From an uncultured Alphaproteobacteria bacterium (GTDB lineage: Bacteria > Pseudomonadota > Alphaproteobacteria > UBA7887): DNA of 6,525 bases. Position numbers and translations under genes: made by a program. Shown here one piece after another: positions 6,062 through 6,525 of this stretch. Position 1 is the stretch's first letter. The number at the start of each line of letters is the position of its first letter. A model generated the notes under the pieces. It did no database searches and had not been told where the DNA came from. It saw only the letters and a list, made by a program, of their open reading frames with translations. Location of the stretch: positions 1 to 6,525 of the forward strand of contig CAJWOI010000158.1 of assembly GCA_913044255.1 (NCBI GenBank). The letters run 5' to 3'.

Positions 6062-6157
6062 CTAAGAACCAATCGCCTGAACCAATAGGACCATGATCAC
6101 CGTGATTACCAAACCCATTCCGATTGTCATCGGCAAGGACTCAAGGGGATTTTTCAT
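6062..6157 (-). CDS. 31-residue single-TM small membrane protein (unrecognised)
   Basis: A short reading frame of 31 codons plus TAG. It begins MKNPLESLPMTIGMG and continues with a hydrophobic helix (about residues 11-28, rich in Val, Ile, Leu and Met) ending in QAIGS. Evidence that it is real: a strong AGGAG 8 nt before the ATG (6166-6170), the same spacing and site as the next gene, a sensible N-in single-span topology with a lysine before the helix, and a 27-nt gap to the PuuD-like gene on the same strand. I do not recognise the family. Tiny one-helix proteins encoded beside membrane redox proteins are often accessory subunits (CydX, CcoQ-like), so it may be a partner or stabiliser of the PuuD-like protein; that is inference. 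The chance that it is only a leader or spurious frame is modest. Confidence 0.7.
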   Translation of the reverse strand: MKNPLESLPMTIGMGLVITVIMVLLVQAIGS

Positions 6158-6165
6158 GTGTCTCG

Positions 6166-6170
6166 CTCCT
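6166..6170 (-). promoter_or_regulatory. Ribosome binding site of the 31-codon membrane peptide gene
   Basis: AGGAG (within AGAGGAG) lies 8 nt before the ATG at 6157. This is among the best Shine-Dalgarno matches in the window and is the main sign that the short frame is translated. Confidence 0.75.
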
Positions 6171-6245
6171 CTATATCATCTAGAGATGCCGGACGACGCG
6201 ACGGACGACACATACGCCCCGCCAGTGCTTCCGATCGGACGTATA

Positions 6246-6274
6246 ATGATAGCTAAGTAGTTATATGCAACCAA
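6246..6274 (-). promoter_or_regulatory. Possible sigma70-type promoter for the small-peptide/PuuD-like operon
   Basis: On the minus strand TTGGTT (3 of 6 to -35) is followed after 17 bp by TATCAT (5 of 6 to -10), with an A/T-rich surround just after the enoyl-CoA hydratase stop. It would give a leader of about 80 nt before the small gene. The -35 match is weak; the operon could also be read through from the hydratase gene. Confidence 0.3.
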
Positions 6275-6286
6275 AAACTTTTTGCT

Positions 6287-6525
6287 TTACTGTCCACTAA
6301 ATGAAGGCGCGCGTTTTTCTACAAAATGCGCCACACCTTCCCTAAAATCATCACTGTCTAAACTATCATACATTTCATCGAAGCCCCGATTCACAGATTC
6401 CGAAAGTGACGTACCCTGGGTTCGATACACCTGCTCCTTCATAACTCGCATAGAGCGCGGCGACACCATTGAGGCTAGCTCCTTTGCATATGCCACAACC
6501 CCATCCATCAACTCTTCGTGTGGGA
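6287..6525 (-). CDS. Enoyl-CoA hydratase/isomerase family protein, C-terminal part (5'-truncated by window)
   Basis: The last 78 or so residues of a crotonase-fold protein; the gene starts beyond the window end. The frame is open to the edge (it reads PHEELMDGVVAYAKELA), so the TTG at 6511 and ATG at 6508 are internal. The visible part is the C-terminal trimerisation helices: AKELASMVSPRSMRVMKEQVY, then the typical tail DSDDFREGVAHFVEKRAPSF. The catalytic region (oxyanion-hole glycines and acidic residues) is outside the window, so hydratase, isomerase or hydrolase activity cannot be told apart. It is on the same strand as the small-peptide and PuuD-like genes, 129 bp upstream. With the acyl-CoA dehydrogenase and CoA-transferase it adds to an acyl-CoA metabolic theme, although it lies beyond the terminated PuuD-like unit and may be unrelated. 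Confidence 0.92.
   Translation of the reverse strand, partial: PHEELMDGVVAYAKELASMVSPRSMRVMKEQVYRTQGTSLSESVNRGFDEMYDSLDSDDFREGVAHFVEKRAPSFSGQ

Larger units (their letters stand above)
6158..6286 (-). other. Intergenic region between enoyl-CoA hydratase and small membrane peptide
   Basis: Besides the possible promoter at 6246-6274 and the ribosome binding site at 6166-6170, this 129-bp gap holds a GC-rich middle with a repeated CGGACGAC (6190-6197 and 6202-6209) and a small dyad CATCT-AG-AGATG (6177-6188). No terminator with a GC stem follows the hydratase gene, and no RNA gene is recognised. Confidence 0.4.

Noticed and set aside
6242..6247. Perfect plus-strand TATAAT
   Set aside because: No -35-like element lies 16-18 bp upstream (CCGCCA there) and the only gene downstream on that side is on the minus strand.
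6265..6286. AAAAA-C-TTTTT dyad after the enoyl-CoA hydratase stop
   Set aside because: The loop is one base and the stem is only A:T pairs, so it cannot form a terminator hairpin.

Overview
The window looks like a piece of a proteobacterial chromosome. Base composition is mid-range by eye. Genes are closely packed, Shine-Dalgarno sites are clear, and there is a signal-peptide-bearing transport protein of the kind used with a periplasm. The CoA-dependent acid metabolism plus a PuuD-like membrane protein would fit a free-living, possibly marine, alpha- or other proteobacterium. The sequence alone does not fix the taxon. I see no mobile element, CRISPR array, tRNA or rRNA.

Layout: (1) 1-891, plus strand: the last three quarters of an acyl-CoA dehydrogenase, cut by the window start. 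(2) 904-4969, minus strand: four genes in one direction that read as one putative operon. In transcription order they are an ABC ATPase, a substrate-binding/permease fusion protein of the OpuC/ProX quaternary-amine class (ATGA overlap), a class III (CaiB/BaiF) CoA-transferase (79 bp gap), and an ATC-hydrolase-family protein (46 bp gap). The last gene converges on the acyl-CoA dehydrogenase with only 12 bp between stop codons. (3) 5037-5423, plus strand: a single-domain VOC/glyoxalase protein, divergent from the ATPase gene. (4) 5471-6157, minus strand: a 31-codon single-TM protein followed by a short four-helix PuuD/Urate_ox_N membrane protein, ending in a hairpin with a T-rich tail. (5) 6287-6525, minus strand: the C-terminal end of an enoyl-CoA hydratase/isomerase, cut by the window end.

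Taken together, the high-affinity uptake system, CoA-transferase, acyl-CoA dehydrogenase and enoyl-CoA hydratase suggest import of a small, probably betaine-like carboxylate, its activation to a CoA thioester, and alpha,beta-oxidation chemistry. The logic resembles the carnitine (cai) system but the gene set differs. The ATC-hydrolase-family protein is the least explained member and may act on a C-N or C-S bond of the substrate. The substrate is not identifiable from sequence. The most notable points are this gene combination, the conserved tyrosines in the binding domain, the SBP-first fusion order, and the unlisted 31-aa membrane peptide upstream of the PuuD-like gene.
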